A stretch of 14,099 bases of DNA from Bacteroidota bacterium (GCA_024280675.1 JAJRPT010000118.1:1-14099); one strand, 5' to 3'; shown: positions 5,866 through 13,793, numbered from the stretch's first letter. A program made the numbers and translations. The notes: generated by a model from the letters alone, not told the origin.

Positions 5866-7380
5866 ATGAAAGCCTATTCATATTGCGTATTTCCACGCCT
5901 TGACATTGATAAATTCAGTTCAGATTCTGCTTATGCAAGCAAAATATCAAAACTTGTGGAATTGGGGGTTGGTGGCTTTTGTGTCTTTGGGAGGATTGAT
6001 TTAAGCCTGGTGTCTAAGGTCATAAAAACAATTAAAGGAATGCGTGAAGACCCAATTATTTTTGCATCAGACTTTGAAAACGGTCTTCCAATGAGACTCT
6101 TGGAGGGAACTGAATTTCCACACGCAATGGCACTGGGGAGGACTGGAGATTATAAACTTACTTTTGTTGCATCGCAATTAATTGGCAAGGAAGCCTCGTC
6201 TATCGGTATCAACTGGGTGCTGGCGCCTGTTTGTGATATAAACTCAAATCCACAAAACCCAGTAATAAACATTCGTTCCTTTGGTGAGGACGAAAAAAGA
6301 GTTGCCCTTCATTCCTCGGCTTATGTCCGTGGTTTGACCGAGTCTAATGTCCTGTCCTGTGCCAAGCATTTCCCTGGTCATGGCGACACTTCTGTGGACT
6401 CTCATTTGCAGTTGCCTACTCTTGAACCAAGTGCAAATGAGCTACAAGGGTTTGAGCTTGAGCCATTTAGGAAAGCTATAGCAAATGGCGTAAGTTCGGT
6501 TATGATGGGACATTTACTTGTGCCATCGATTGACCATAAGATGCCCGCATCTTTGTCCAAGAGTATAATTGATATGCTCAGAGATGAACTTAATTTTTAT
6601 GGAATTATCGTCACTGATGCGCTCGATATGGGGGCGATTAGCAAAGAATATAATTCAGCTCAAGCCAGTGAGTTGGCTTTGAGGGCTGGCAATAACATTG
6701 CACTAATGCCACAAGACGCAGAAGAGGCAATAGAGCATCTTGAGAAATTGTACAATGGTGATGAAGATTTTCAAAGATTGTTGGATAAGAATGCAAGTTT
6801 CTTGCTAGATAAGTTTAAATTAATATCTGAGAAGAAGCCCTTTTATTCGGACAAATTAAAGGAGGAATTCCTCAAGCACGAAAAGGTAGCATTACGAATT
6901 GCCAGACTCTCTACCGAACTGCGAATCAAAAAAAATCTTGTTCCAATCGATGAAGATGTTTCTGTTGGCGTTTTTTCATTTCTGCAAAAAGATGAAGATT
7001 TCAAAAAAGCCTCAATGTTCAATAATTTGTTAGCACAAGCCATAGAAAATAATATTGATATGGCATTCATTGACGAGAATATTTCTCCATCTGATTTGCG
7101 GGCAATGAAAGAGGGAACTAAAAATGCTGAAATATTTATTTTCTGTTATTATTATAAGGGAAGAGCCTTTACTAATAATCTTGGGCTAACTCAAAGAATA
7201 AATAATATTAAAGAATACCTCGCTGGCAAATCATCAAGCACAATTAATATATTTTTTGGTGACCCCTACTCTGAGCCAGAAATTGAAGGGGACACGTCAA
7301 TACTCACATATTCAGATTCCTTGGCATCACTTGCTTCGAGCGTTATGATACTCTCTGGTAGAAATTTGCCGAGTGAGTAA
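5866..7380 (+). CDS. Glycoside hydrolase family 3 enzyme, NagZ-like beta-N-acetylhexosaminidase
   Basis: GH3 enzymes of the NagZ type remove N-acetylglucosamine from cell-wall muropeptides during peptidoglycan recycling, using an Asp nucleophile and an Asp-His dyad on a flexible loop. Residues 1-325 form the TIM-barrel domain: GVGGFCVFG (34-42), SDFENG (68-73), the loop KHFPGHGDTSVDSH (167-180) with the expected Asp178/His180 dyad, MMGHLLVP (213-220) and VTDALDMGAI (249-258) with Asp251 as the probable nucleophile. The KHFPGHGDTxxDSH loop is the NagZ hallmark, separating it from beta-glucosidases. At 504 residues it is longer than compact NagZ (about 340); residues 330-504 form an alpha/beta C-terminal domain with a degenerate look. 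There is no signal peptide, so the enzyme should be cytoplasmic. Substrate is inferred from the motif, not proven. Confidence 0.92.
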   Translation: MKAYSYCVFPRLDIDKFSSDSAYASKISKLVELGVGGFCVFGRIDLSLVSKVIKTIKGMREDPIIFASDFENGLPMRLLEGTEFPHAMALGRTGDYKLTFVASQLIGKEASSIGINWVLAPVCDINSNPQNPVINIRSFGEDEKRVALHSSAYVRGLTESNVLSCAKHFPGHGDTSVDSHLQLPTLEPSANELQGFELEPFRKAIANGVSSVMMGHLLVPSIDHKMPASLSKSIIDMLRDELNFYGIIVTDALDMGAISKEYNSAQASELALRAGNNIALMPQDAEEAIEHLEKLYNGDEDFQRLLDKNASFLLDKFKLISEKKPFYSDKLKEEFLKHEKVALRIARLSTELRIKKNLVPIDEDVSVGVFSFLQKDEDFKKASMFNNLLAQAIENNIDMAFIDENISPSDLRAMKEGTKNAEIFIFCYYYKGRAFTNNLGLTQRINNIKEYLAGKSSSTINIFFGDPYSEPEIEGDTSILTYSDSLASLASSVMILSGRNLPSE

Positions 7381-7390
7381 ATATAAAGAT

Positions 7391-7426
7391 TTTGTTTTTT
7401 ATTGTCAGAAGAATTTCATAAATTTG
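7391..7426 (+). promoter_or_regulatory. Probable rpsA promoter inside the GH3-rpsA gap
   Basis: TAAATTTG (7419-7426) matches the -7 consensus exactly; TTTG (7391-7394) lies 24 nt upstream, a longer spacing than normal, while the T run that follows it would give normal spacing. Transcription would start near 7433, leaving a leader of about 114 nt before the ATG at 7547. That leader would rule out an rpsA start at the in-frame GTG at 7373. Confidence 0.45.
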
Positions 7427-7536
7427 CGTTCTGTATTGTGGCGAGTTACCAAAATATTATCAACCAATCCTCGGCAAGCTTTGAATAAAACAAGCATACT
7501 CGTCAAAAAAAGCAAAGCCGATGACAATTCAAGAAT

Positions 7537-7541
7537 AGGAG
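7537..7541 (+). promoter_or_regulatory. Shine-Dalgarno that fixes the rpsA start
   Basis: AGGAG ends 5 nt before the ATG at 7547. It is one of the strongest Shine-Dalgarno sequences in the window. It supports starting S1 at 7547 rather than at the in-frame GTG at 7373, which overlaps the end of the GH3 gene. Confidence 0.7.
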
Positions 7542-7546
7542 TTCAA

Positions 7547-9715
7547 ATGTTGGACGAAACAAACACCCCCCCCGCAGACGAAGCGGTAGAAACTAGCTCA
7601 GAAGAGGTTAATCCACAAACTGAGGCGAACATACCCCAGGCAACAAAAACTGTTGATTCAGTAGAAGCTGTCGCCGAAGTTGCAGAAAGCAAGACCGAAG
7701 AACAAAATGCACAAACTATACTAGAGCAGAAGCCCAAAGAAGAAGCTAGCAAATCGGTTGAGCAGTTGATGGAATATGGCTTTGATGAGCTTGAGTTAAG
7801 TGATGATGATTTTGAGAATATGTTCTCCGAAGGTGTTCTTCAAATAAAGGAAGATCAGCTAGTTCAGGGTAAAATAATAAAAATAACAAAAGATGAAATT
7901 TTAGTTGATATTGGCTTTAAGTCGCTTGGTTCGGTCTCTCGCGCCGAGCTTATCAACGCCGAAGCCTACAAAGAAGGTGACGAGTTTGACGTATACGTAG
8001 AAAAGATTGAGGATAAAAATGGCAAGATGGTTCTTTCTCGCAGACGTGCAGACTTTATGCGAATCTGGGAAGAAATCATGGAACTCTACGACAAACAAAA
8101 TGTTACCGTGGTTAAAATTCTTCGCAGGATTAAGGGCGGTATGGTTGTAGATTTAAAAGGAATTGAGGCATTTCTGCCTGGTTCTCAAATCGACGTTCGC
8201 CCAGTTCGTGATTTCGATGCGTGGGTTCTCCAAGACATTGAAGTTAAGGTTGTAAAAGTCAATCACCCTTCAGAAAATGTAGTTGTTTCTCATAAGGTAC
8301 TTCTCGAAGAGGCGCTATCTGAGCAACGACTCGAGATTATGAGCAAACTTGAAAAAGGTCTTGTTCTGGAAGGAACTGTCAAAGCAATCGCAGACTTTGG
8401 AGTATTTGTCGATCTTGGTGGAGTTGATGGGCTTGTTCATATAACAGATCTTTCATGGGGTCGGGTTACCCATCCTTCAGAAATTGTTGAGCTGGACAAA
8501 AGTGTTAAAGTTGTAATTCTTGATTTTGATAAAGAGAAAAAACGTATTTCATTAGGCATGAAGCAACTCACCTCACATCCTTGGGAAGCGATTGGTGAGA
8601 TTTATGCTGAAGGTATTAAAGTCACTGGTAAGGTAGTTTCGCTTACCGATTATGGTGCGTTCATTGAAATAGAAAAAGGTATTGAAGGGCTTGTGCATAT
8701 TTCTGAGATGAGCTGGACTCAGCACATCAAACATCCTTCGCAAATGGTTTCGATGGGTCAGGAAATGGAAGCGATAGTACTCAATATCGACAAAGAAAAC
8801 AAGAAGCTTGCCCTTGGAATGAAACAACTCGAGCCAGACCCATGGCAGGAGCTAATGAAGAAATATCCAGTTGGCACTAACCATAGCGGTATTGTACGCA
8901 ATCTCACCAACTTTGGAGTTTTCATTGAGTTAGAACCTGGTGTTGATGGGCTTGTACACATTTCTGATTTGTCTTGGACTAAGAAAATCCGTCATCCAGG
9001 CGAATTTGTTAGAAAGGGCGACAATATTGAAGTTGTTGTACTTGATATCGACGCAGACCAAAGACGTATAGCACTTGGCCACAAGCAAATTGGCATAAAC
9101 CCTTGGGACGCATTCGAGGATAAGTTTAAGGTAGGAGCAACTACCAAAGCAAGAATTGAAAGGATTATCGACAAGGGGGTCATTGTTGAGCTTCCAGAAG
9201 GTGTCGATGGCTTTGTTCCTGTGTCTCAACTTTCATTTGCTCCAGTTGATGAAATTTCAAAATATTTCAGAATAGGCGATGAGCTTCCATTGCAAGTTGT
9301 TGAATTCGACAAAGAATCCAAGAAAATTGTATTGAGCGTTGTTGAAAGGCTCAGGTCACAAGACGAAGAAACAATTAATGATTTCAATGCCAAGCACCCA
9401 GTACCAAATGCAGATAAGTTTGTAAATACTCCTCCTCAGTACGAGGGCTCAAATGATTTAGTATTAGAAACTGATATGCCTAAAAAAGGATCTAAGAAAA
9501 AAATAAAAGTAGAAGAAGTTGCAAAAGAAGAAACTACCGATGAAAAAGTAGAAGAAGTTGCAAAAGAAGAAACTACCGATGAAAAAGTAGAAGAAGTTGC
9601 AAAAGAAGAAACTACTGATGAAAAAGTAGAAGAAGTTGCAAAAGAAGAAACTACAATAGAAAAAATTACTGAAGAAAAAGAAGACGAAGCTCCAGACGAA
9701 ACAGGTGGTCTTTAA
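7547..9715 (+). CDS. rpsA: 30S ribosomal protein S1
   Basis: S1 binds mRNA on the 30S subunit and helps unstructured or weak-Shine-Dalgarno messages to start translation, which suits a genome whose genes mostly lack strong Shine-Dalgarno sites. From this start it has 722 residues. An acidic N-terminal extension (1-95) is followed by six S1 (OB-fold) domains at about 103-166, 185-250, 270-340, 355-427, 441-514 and 528-600. Domains 3-5 carry the canonical FGVFVDL...GLVHITDLSW pattern; domains 1, 2 and 6 are more divergent. The C-terminal 70 residues are acidic/lysine-rich low complexity built from four 13-residue repeats. E. coli S1 has 557 residues, so both ends are extended here. The frame stays open upstream to a GTG at 7373, but that peptide does not look like S1. 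The order GH3 gene-rpsA has no obvious functional meaning. Confidence 0.96.
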   Translation: MLDETNTPPADEAVETSSEEVNPQTEANIPQATKTVDSVEAVAEVAESKTEEQNAQTILEQKPKEEASKSVEQLMEYGFDELELSDDDFENMFSEGVLQIKEDQLVQGKIIKITKDEILVDIGFKSLGSVSRAELINAEAYKEGDEFDVYVEKIEDKNGKMVLSRRRADFMRIWEEIMELYDKQNVTVVKILRRIKGGMVVDLKGIEAFLPGSQIDVRPVRDFDAWVLQDIEVKVVKVNHPSENVVVSHKVLLEEALSEQRLEIMSKLEKGLVLEGTVKAIADFGVFVDLGGVDGLVHITDLSWGRVTHPSEIVELDKSVKVVILDFDKEKKRISLGMKQLTSHPWEAIGEIYAEGIKVTGKVVSLTDYGAFIEIEKGIEGLVHISEMSWTQHIKHPSQMVSMGQEMEAIVLNIDKENKKLALGMKQLEPDPWQELMKKYPVGTNHSGIVRNLTNFGVFIELEPGVDGLVHISDLSWTKKIRHPGEFVRKGDNIEVVVLDIDADQRRIALGHKQIGINPWDAFEDKFKVGATTKARIERIIDKGVIVELPEGVDGFVPVSQLSFAPVDEISKYFRIGDELPLQVVEFDKESKKIVLSVVERLRSQDEETINDFNAKHPVPNADKFVNTPPQYEGSNDLVLETDMPKKGSKKKIKVEEVAKEETTDEKVEEVAKEETTDEKVEEVAKEETTDEKVEEVAKEETTIEKITEEKEDEAPDETGGL
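9509..9664 (+). repeat. Four 39-bp tandem repeats in the 3' end of rpsA
   Basis: Four consecutive 39-bp units begin at 9509, 9548, 9587 and 9626, each encoding VEEVAKEETTDEK (the last has IEK). Units 1 and 2 are identical, unit 3 differs by one synonymous base (acc to act), and unit 4 diverges only near its end. Such near-identity points to recent slippage or unequal crossing-over that keeps the frame, so copy number may vary among strains. Confidence 0.97.
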
Positions 9716-9744
9716 TTCTTATATTCAAAATTTTGATTGACTTT

Positions 9745-9785
9745 AAGCTACTTTCTCACGCCAAAGAGAACAGTAGCTTTTTTTT
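9745..9785 (+). terminator. Rho-independent terminator after rpsA
   Basis: aagctact (9745-9752) pairs with agtagctt (9772-9779). The stem extends inward through ttctc/gagaa with one bulged C, and eight T follow (9778-9785). It lies about 30 bp after the rpsA stop. Confidence 0.9.
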
Positions 9786-9812
9786 ATTAACCGTTTGTGT
9801 TAGGAAAATTAT

Positions 9813-10739
9813 TTGAACAAAGAAATCAAAGGTCTGGTTTATGCGGGGGCTACCACTCTTCTTTGGGGATTTTTAGGTATAGTATTAAAATTTATACTTG
9901 TTGATTTGGATTCTCTGTCGGTGGTTTGGTTTAGATTTTTATCGGCATTTTTATTGTTGCTAGTTCTTTTTTTAATCAAAAAGCCTGGTGATCTAAAAAT
10001 AATAAAGCGACCGCCATTGCTATTGATAATTGCGGGTGTCAGCCTTGGTTTAAACTACTATTTTTATATGCTAGGCATTGAGTATACCAACCCAAGCATA
10101 ACTAATGTTATAATTCAGGTGGGGCCAATACTTTTGGCATTTGTTGGAGTGGTGATTTACAAAGAGCAGATTGGGTTTAGGCAAGGTGTGGGTTTTTTGC
10201 TTGCACTGTGCGGCTTCTCGCTTTTTTATTATGATCAATTAAGCTCTGGTGCAGGTGATATTTATACTGACTTAAATTTTGGCATAAATATGACTGTATT
10301 GGCTGCCATCTTTTGGGTAATATTTGCTTCTTTACAGAAGAAACTAACCAGAGATTATTCTAGCCATCAAATTAATTTGCTAGTATATTTGATACCTACT
10401 CTAATGTTTTTGCCGCTAATTGACTTTAGTTCTTTTTTTAATTTGGAGGCATCTGTTTGGGCTATTTTGTTATTTTTGGGATTAAATACTTTGTTTGCAT
10501 ACGGCGCGTTGGGTGAGGCATTAAAGTATGCTCCGGCTAACAAGGTGAGCATAATCATTACATTAAATCCAATAATCACACTTATTGCCATGAATATAAT
10601 GGATGGCATGGGCTTTGATTGGTTGGGCAAGGAGATGACTTCGGTTTATGGCTATGTTGGTGCTGTGCTGATAGTTGCTGGTGCAACGTTTGCAATTTTA
10701 AGAAAGTCCCACACTAAAAGAAATAACAAATCTTCCTGA
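9813..10739 (+). CDS. EamA/DMT-superfamily membrane transporter
   Basis: A 308-residue integral membrane protein with about ten hydrophobic helices arranged as two EamA repeats (about 7-138 and 157-296), the standard drug/metabolite transporter fold. Typical features are the ATTLLWGFLGIVLKF opening helix, YTNPSITNVIIQVGPILLAF, and the second-repeat APANKVSIIITLNPIITL followed by a basic tail (RKSHTKRNNKSS). Members export or import amino acids, other metabolites or drugs; the substrate cannot be read from sequence. The start is a TTG with agga 7 nt upstream; no in-frame ATG occurs before the fourth helix region, so TTG is the only start that keeps the full fold. It stands between a terminator and the fbp promoter, so it seems to be its own transcription unit, though I see no clear promoter in the short gap. 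Confidence 0.93.
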   Translation: MNKEIKGLVYAGATTLLWGFLGIVLKFILVDLDSLSVVWFRFLSAFLLLLVLFLIKKPGDLKIIKRPPLLLIIAGVSLGLNYYFYMLGIEYTNPSITNVIIQVGPILLAFVGVVIYKEQIGFRQGVGFLLALCGFSLFYYDQLSSGAGDIYTDLNFGINMTVLAAIFWVIFASLQKKLTRDYSSHQINLLVYLIPTLMFLPLIDFSSFFNLEASVWAILLFLGLNTLFAYGALGEALKYAPANKVSIIITLNPIITLIAMNIMDGMGFDWLGKEMTSVYGYVGAVLIVAGATFAILRKSHTKRNNKSS

Positions 10740-10755
10740 ATTATAATTGATTAAT

Positions 10756-10763
10756 TAAATTTG
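10756..10763 (+). promoter_or_regulatory. Candidate -7 element of the fbp promoter
   Basis: TAAATTTG matches the consensus exactly and is followed by CG, as at the proposed rpsA promoter. No clear TTTG box lies 19-21 nt upstream. Transcription would begin near 10770, about 37 nt before the fbp ATG. Confidence 0.4.
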
Positions 10764-10806
10764 CGTAAAAGCATACAGGAACCTAAATAAAAACGATATA
10801 AAAAAT

Positions 10807-11835
10807 ATGTCAAACTCAAACAATAAAACTCTTGAACAATTTGTCCTTGAAGAAGTGGAATCTAATCCTCTTTTGGACAATGATTTTATCTCAATTATTA
10901 ACCATCTCATCGTTTCATCCAAAATTATATCAAGTGAGGTTCGCAGGGCTGGGCTAAATGATATTTTGGGGTTAGCTGAGCAGACCAATGTGCATGGTGA
11001 AGATGTAAAAAAGCTAGATTTGATTGCAAATGATATAATCATAGAGTCGGTGAGCCGTGGAGACGAGTTGTGTCTTATGGGTTCGGAGGAAAATGAAGAA
11101 GCGATTCTACTGCCTAGTCAGAATAAAAAGGGGAAATATGTTCTTGTATTCGACCCGCTTGACGGCTCTTCAAACATTGATGTAAATGTAACTATTGGTA
11201 CGATTTGGGGACTGTATAAACGTCTCGACACGGCTTCTGAGGGAGACGGGAATATCCACGATTTACTTCAATCAGGAGACAAGCAAGTGGCGGCGGGATA
11301 TGTATTGTTTGGCCCTCAGACTATATTTGTTTTTTCATCTGGACAAGGTGTAAATATTTTTACTTATGACACTAGGTTTGGTGAGTTTTTATTGAGTGCA
11401 GAAGATGTGCAGATTCCCAAGAAATCTTCCTTTTACAGTGTCAATGAAGGAAATGCGATGCGTTTTAGTAAATATTTAAATGAGTATTTGGATTTTGTAA
11501 AAAGAGAATCAAGTGGCGGAGATTATCCCTACAAATTACGCTATATTGGTTCGGCGGTGGCAGATTTTCATAGGACATTGTTGTACGGTGGGCTTTTCAT
11601 GTACCCGATGGACAAGAAAAATCCTAATGGTAAGCTGAGGTTACTCTACGAAGCCAGCCCACTAGCATTTTTGGTAGAGCAGGCCGGTGGCAGAGCCACA
11701 GATGGCTTTCAGGACATACTTTCAATTCGCCCAGATACTTTGCACGGACGTACGCCTCTCTTTATTGGCTCAAGCGAGAATGTAACAGAAGTCGAGCAGT
11801 TTCTCTTGGGTAAGCACACCCGACAGCAAGAGTAA
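10807..11835 (+). CDS. fbp: Fructose-1,6-bisphosphatase class I
   Basis: Hydrolyses fructose 1,6-bisphosphate to fructose 6-phosphate and phosphate, the committed step of gluconeogenesis, in the cytoplasm with Mg2+. At 342 residues it has the normal class I length. Metal-binding and catalytic motifs are present in order: GSEENEE (92-98), DPLDGSSNID (116-125, the family signature), RYIGSAVADFHR (245-256, substrate phosphate binding), and GKLRLLYEASPLAFLVEQAGG (275-295) with the catalytic Glu282 region. No key residue appears lost. A possible promoter lies 45 bp upstream. The stop codon directly abuts the stop codon of the convergent TPR gene, with no terminator between. Presence suggests growth on non-sugar carbon or a carbon-storage cycle, which is inference. 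Confidence 0.97.
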   Translation: MSNSNNKTLEQFVLEEVESNPLLDNDFISIINHLIVSSKIISSEVRRAGLNDILGLAEQTNVHGEDVKKLDLIANDIIIESVSRGDELCLMGSEENEEAILLPSQNKKGKYVLVFDPLDGSSNIDVNVTIGTIWGLYKRLDTASEGDGNIHDLLQSGDKQVAAGYVLFGPQTIFVFSSGQGVNIFTYDTRFGEFLLSAEDVQIPKKSSFYSVNEGNAMRFSKYLNEYLDFVKRESSGGDYPYKLRYIGSAVADFHRTLLYGGLFMYPMDKKNPNGKLRLLYEASPLAFLVEQAGGRATDGFQDILSIRPDTLHGRTPLFIGSSENVTEVEQFLLGKHTRQQE

Positions 11836-12831
11836 TCATTTGATTTCTTTCCTAATATTTCTGGCTTTGGCTCTGTATTCTTTTGCCTTGTCTGGATGTG
11901 TTCTGGCGAGTTTGCGGTATGCTTTTTCGGCTTCTTCGAACGCTTCTTGCTCATAATAAAGCTCGGCAATAGTCTCAGTGACTATTGTGGGTTCTTCTGT
12001 CTTTTTTTTGCTCTTTGCTTTTTTGCTTATCTTCTTTTTTACTTTTAATTTACTTTCATTGTCCAATTCAAAAAAGTCTTTGTCATCGTCGTAGGGTTCG
12101 GGGAAATGTCCATCACTTGGGATAATTTTAGCATCTTCGAGCTGAAGGGCAAGTTTCTCGATTGGGTCAAATTCTTGATTATCACTCTCTTTTATTTCAA
12201 TTTCTAGAATTTCTTCTTCTTCATTGACAACACTTTCTTCAATGATTTTATTTTTGAATTCTAATATTTTTTCTTCGATAATACTTGTTGAGATAAAGCT
12301 AGCATCTACTATATTTTCCCTTAGCACGGCACTGGTCAAATCAATGTCGAATTCATAAAAGTCAGCTTTTATTTCTTTTAGCCCTGGAATCAAGCCCACA
12401 TCAGATGCAGATATTTCCAATTCTTCAATTTCTTCTTCGAACTCTTCTTGAATCTCTTCTTCAATTTCTTTCTCAATATTTTCTTGAATATCTTTTTCGA
12501 TATTTTCTATTTCTTGAACTTCTTTCGTATTTTCTAATTTTATATCTTTTTCATCAATTTCTTGAGAATCTGAGACGGGTTCTGGCAATACAAAATTATG
12601 TTCTTTGATAGACTTGAATGTCCTGTTGAGAGGATTTTCTTTGAGTGCTTTTTCCAATGTCTCACTGGCTTTTTTGTCATCACCAGACATTTTATAAGCT
12701 CGAGCTAGCACGGCTTCGGCACTTGCATATTTTGGGTAATGAGCCAGCCCCTCCAAACACAAATCTATTGCTTGTTGGACTTTCCCTTCATTGAGTAATT
12801 TTTCAGCTTCTATTGCAAAAAGTGGTGACAT
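11836..12831 (-). CDS. TPR protein with long acidic linker
   Basis: A 331-residue protein with tetratricopeptide-like helices at both ends. The N-terminal part (about 5-75) has two TPR units, with AEKLLNEGKVQQAIDLCLEGL and the following AEAVLARAYKMSGDDKKASETLEKAL pattern. The C-terminal part (about 283-330) has another, TETIAELYYEQEAFEEAEKAYRKLARTHP, a form common in TPR proteins of FCB bacteria. Between them lies a very Glu/Ile-rich stretch (about 85-225) and a lysine cluster, KLKVKKKISKKAKSKKK (about 262-278). There is no signal peptide or membrane helix, so it is probably a cytoplasmic protein-protein adaptor; the partner is unknown. The start could be a TTG at 12834, but the adjacent ATG at 12831 is preferred. 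A weak CAAAAATA (12877-12884, minus-strand TATTTTTG) is a possible -7 element. Confidence 0.88.
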   Translation of the reverse strand: MSPLFAIEAEKLLNEGKVQQAIDLCLEGLAHYPKYASAEAVLARAYKMSGDDKKASETLEKALKENPLNRTFKSIKEHNFVLPEPVSDSQEIDEKDIKLENTKEVQEIENIEKDIQENIEKEIEEEIQEEFEEEIEELEISASDVGLIPGLKEIKADFYEFDIDLTSAVLRENIVDASFISTSIIEEKILEFKNKIIEESVVNEEEEILEIEIKESDNQEFDPIEKLALQLEDAKIIPSDGHFPEPYDDDKDFFELDNESKLKVKKKISKKAKSKKKTEEPTIVTETIAELYYEQEAFEEAEKAYRKLARTHPDKAKEYRAKARNIRKEIK

Positions 12832-12920
12832 CAAATAATTAATTTAATTTACTTGAAAGAAATATTGCGTCAATTACAAAAATAAACAATAATCAGGCAA
12901 TATGTTAAAACAAAAAAATA

Positions 12921-12928
12921 TAAATTTG
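12921..12928 (+). promoter_or_regulatory. Candidate -7 element before the HAD gene
   Basis: TAAATTTG matches the -7 consensus exactly, about 21 bp before the ATG at 12950, with AAGGA (12940-12944) between as the ribosome binding site. The upstream TTTG box is absent, so this is a partial promoter match. Confidence 0.35.
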
Positions 12929-12949
12929 TAATCAACATAAAGGAAATAT

Positions 12950-13681
12950 ATGGAAATAAAAGTAATCACTATTGATTTTTGGAACACACTCTATGATTCA
13001 TCGGGAGGTGAGCTTCGGAATCATTACCGTCAGCGGATTCTTTTTGAGCAAATGGACAAGAGCGGAGTTTGGGTAAAAAAAGATGAATACGACGCGGCGA
13101 TGAAATCTACTTGGGAATATTTCGAAAATATTTGGACAAAAGAGCACCGCACACCAAGTGCAGAAGATTGCTTGGAACACATGTGGAAATTCTTAAAGTT
13201 GCCTGGTGACCAAGAAGCAAAAAACATTGTTATCGAATCTTTTGAGGATTGTATTCTGGAGCATCCTCCAAAATTACTCGATGGTGCAGAGGAAATTCTT
13301 TTTGAATTGTCCCAGAAATACCAACTTGCTTTGGTGTCTGATACTGGATTTTCACCAGGGACAATCTTGCAAGAGTTGATGAAGAGAAATGACATAATGA
13401 AATATTTCTCAGCCTTTAGCTTTTCCAATGAGACGGGTGTTGCCAAGCCTCACGAGAAAGCATTTCGCACCGCCCTTGAGCCATTTTCTATTGATCCATC
13501 CGAGGCAATTCACATTGGCGATATTGAGCAGACCGACATTGTTGGAGCAAAGAATTTTGGGATGGGTGCAATTCGTTTCACTGGGTCTGAGACAGAATAT
13601 GTGATTGTTCGCAACCCAACTGAATCCAGAGCAGACCACTGGGCGGCTTCTTGGGAAGAGATTGGAGATATTCTTTTGTGA
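12950..13681 (+). CDS. HAD-superfamily hydrolase with Trp in place of the second catalytic Asp
   Basis: A 243-residue cytoplasmic protein of the haloacid dehalogenase superfamily, subfamily I by its helical cap between motifs I and II. Motif I is ITIDFWNTL (6-14): nucleophile Asp9 is kept, but the +2 residue, usually an acid/base Asp in phosphatases, is Trp11. Motif II is LVSDTG (128-133) with Ser130, motif III is the Lys in GVAKPHEKAF (Lys166), and motif IV is HIGDIEQTD (188-196) with Asp191 and Asp196. The cap region spans about 18-105 and is rich in aromatic residues. L-2-haloacid dehalogenases also lack the +2 Asp (they have Tyr), so the enzyme may not be an ordinary phosphatase; substrate is unknown. 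AAGGA lies 5 nt before the ATG. It is divergent from the TPR gene and precedes the E2 gene by 112 bp. Confidence 0.92.
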   Translation: MEIKVITIDFWNTLYDSSGGELRNHYRQRILFEQMDKSGVWVKKDEYDAAMKSTWEYFENIWTKEHRTPSAEDCLEHMWKFLKLPGDQEAKNIVIESFEDCILEHPPKLLDGAEEILFELSQKYQLALVSDTGFSPGTILQELMKRNDIMKYFSAFSFSNETGVAKPHEKAFRTALEPFSIDPSEAIHIGDIEQTDIVGAKNFGMGAIRFTGSETEYVIVRNPTESRADHWAASWEEIGDILL

Positions 13682-13709
13682 TTTTTGTTGCGAAATAAAA
13701 TAGTGTCAC

Positions 13710-13725
13710 TGACAAAATCTTGTCA
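13710..13725. promoter_or_regulatory. Short perfect inverted repeat between HAD and E2 genes
   Basis: TGACAA-aatc-TTGTCA is a perfect 6-bp inverted repeat with a 4-nt centre. It lies 29 bp after the HAD stop and about 70 bp before the E2 start. It has no T run, so it is a poor terminator; an operator for a dimeric regulator upstream of E2 is possible but unproven. Confidence 0.25.
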
Positions 13726-13793
13726 TTAAAATATTAATTACTTATTTTGTGTAAAATTGAAAAGCAAATACAGAAAGCATTTAAAGGAAAGTC

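Noticed and set aside
8573..9229. Several minus-strand open frames across the S1 gene
   Set aside because: They mirror the repeated S1 domains on the coding strand and have no recognisable features; the S1 reading is decisive.
9509..9664. CRISPR array
   Set aside because: The 39-bp units are directly adjacent with no spacers and encode an in-frame protein repeat.
13030..13639. Minus-strand open frames antisense to the HAD gene
   Set aside because: The plus-strand HAD motifs are all in frame with a good ribosome binding site; the antisense frames have none.
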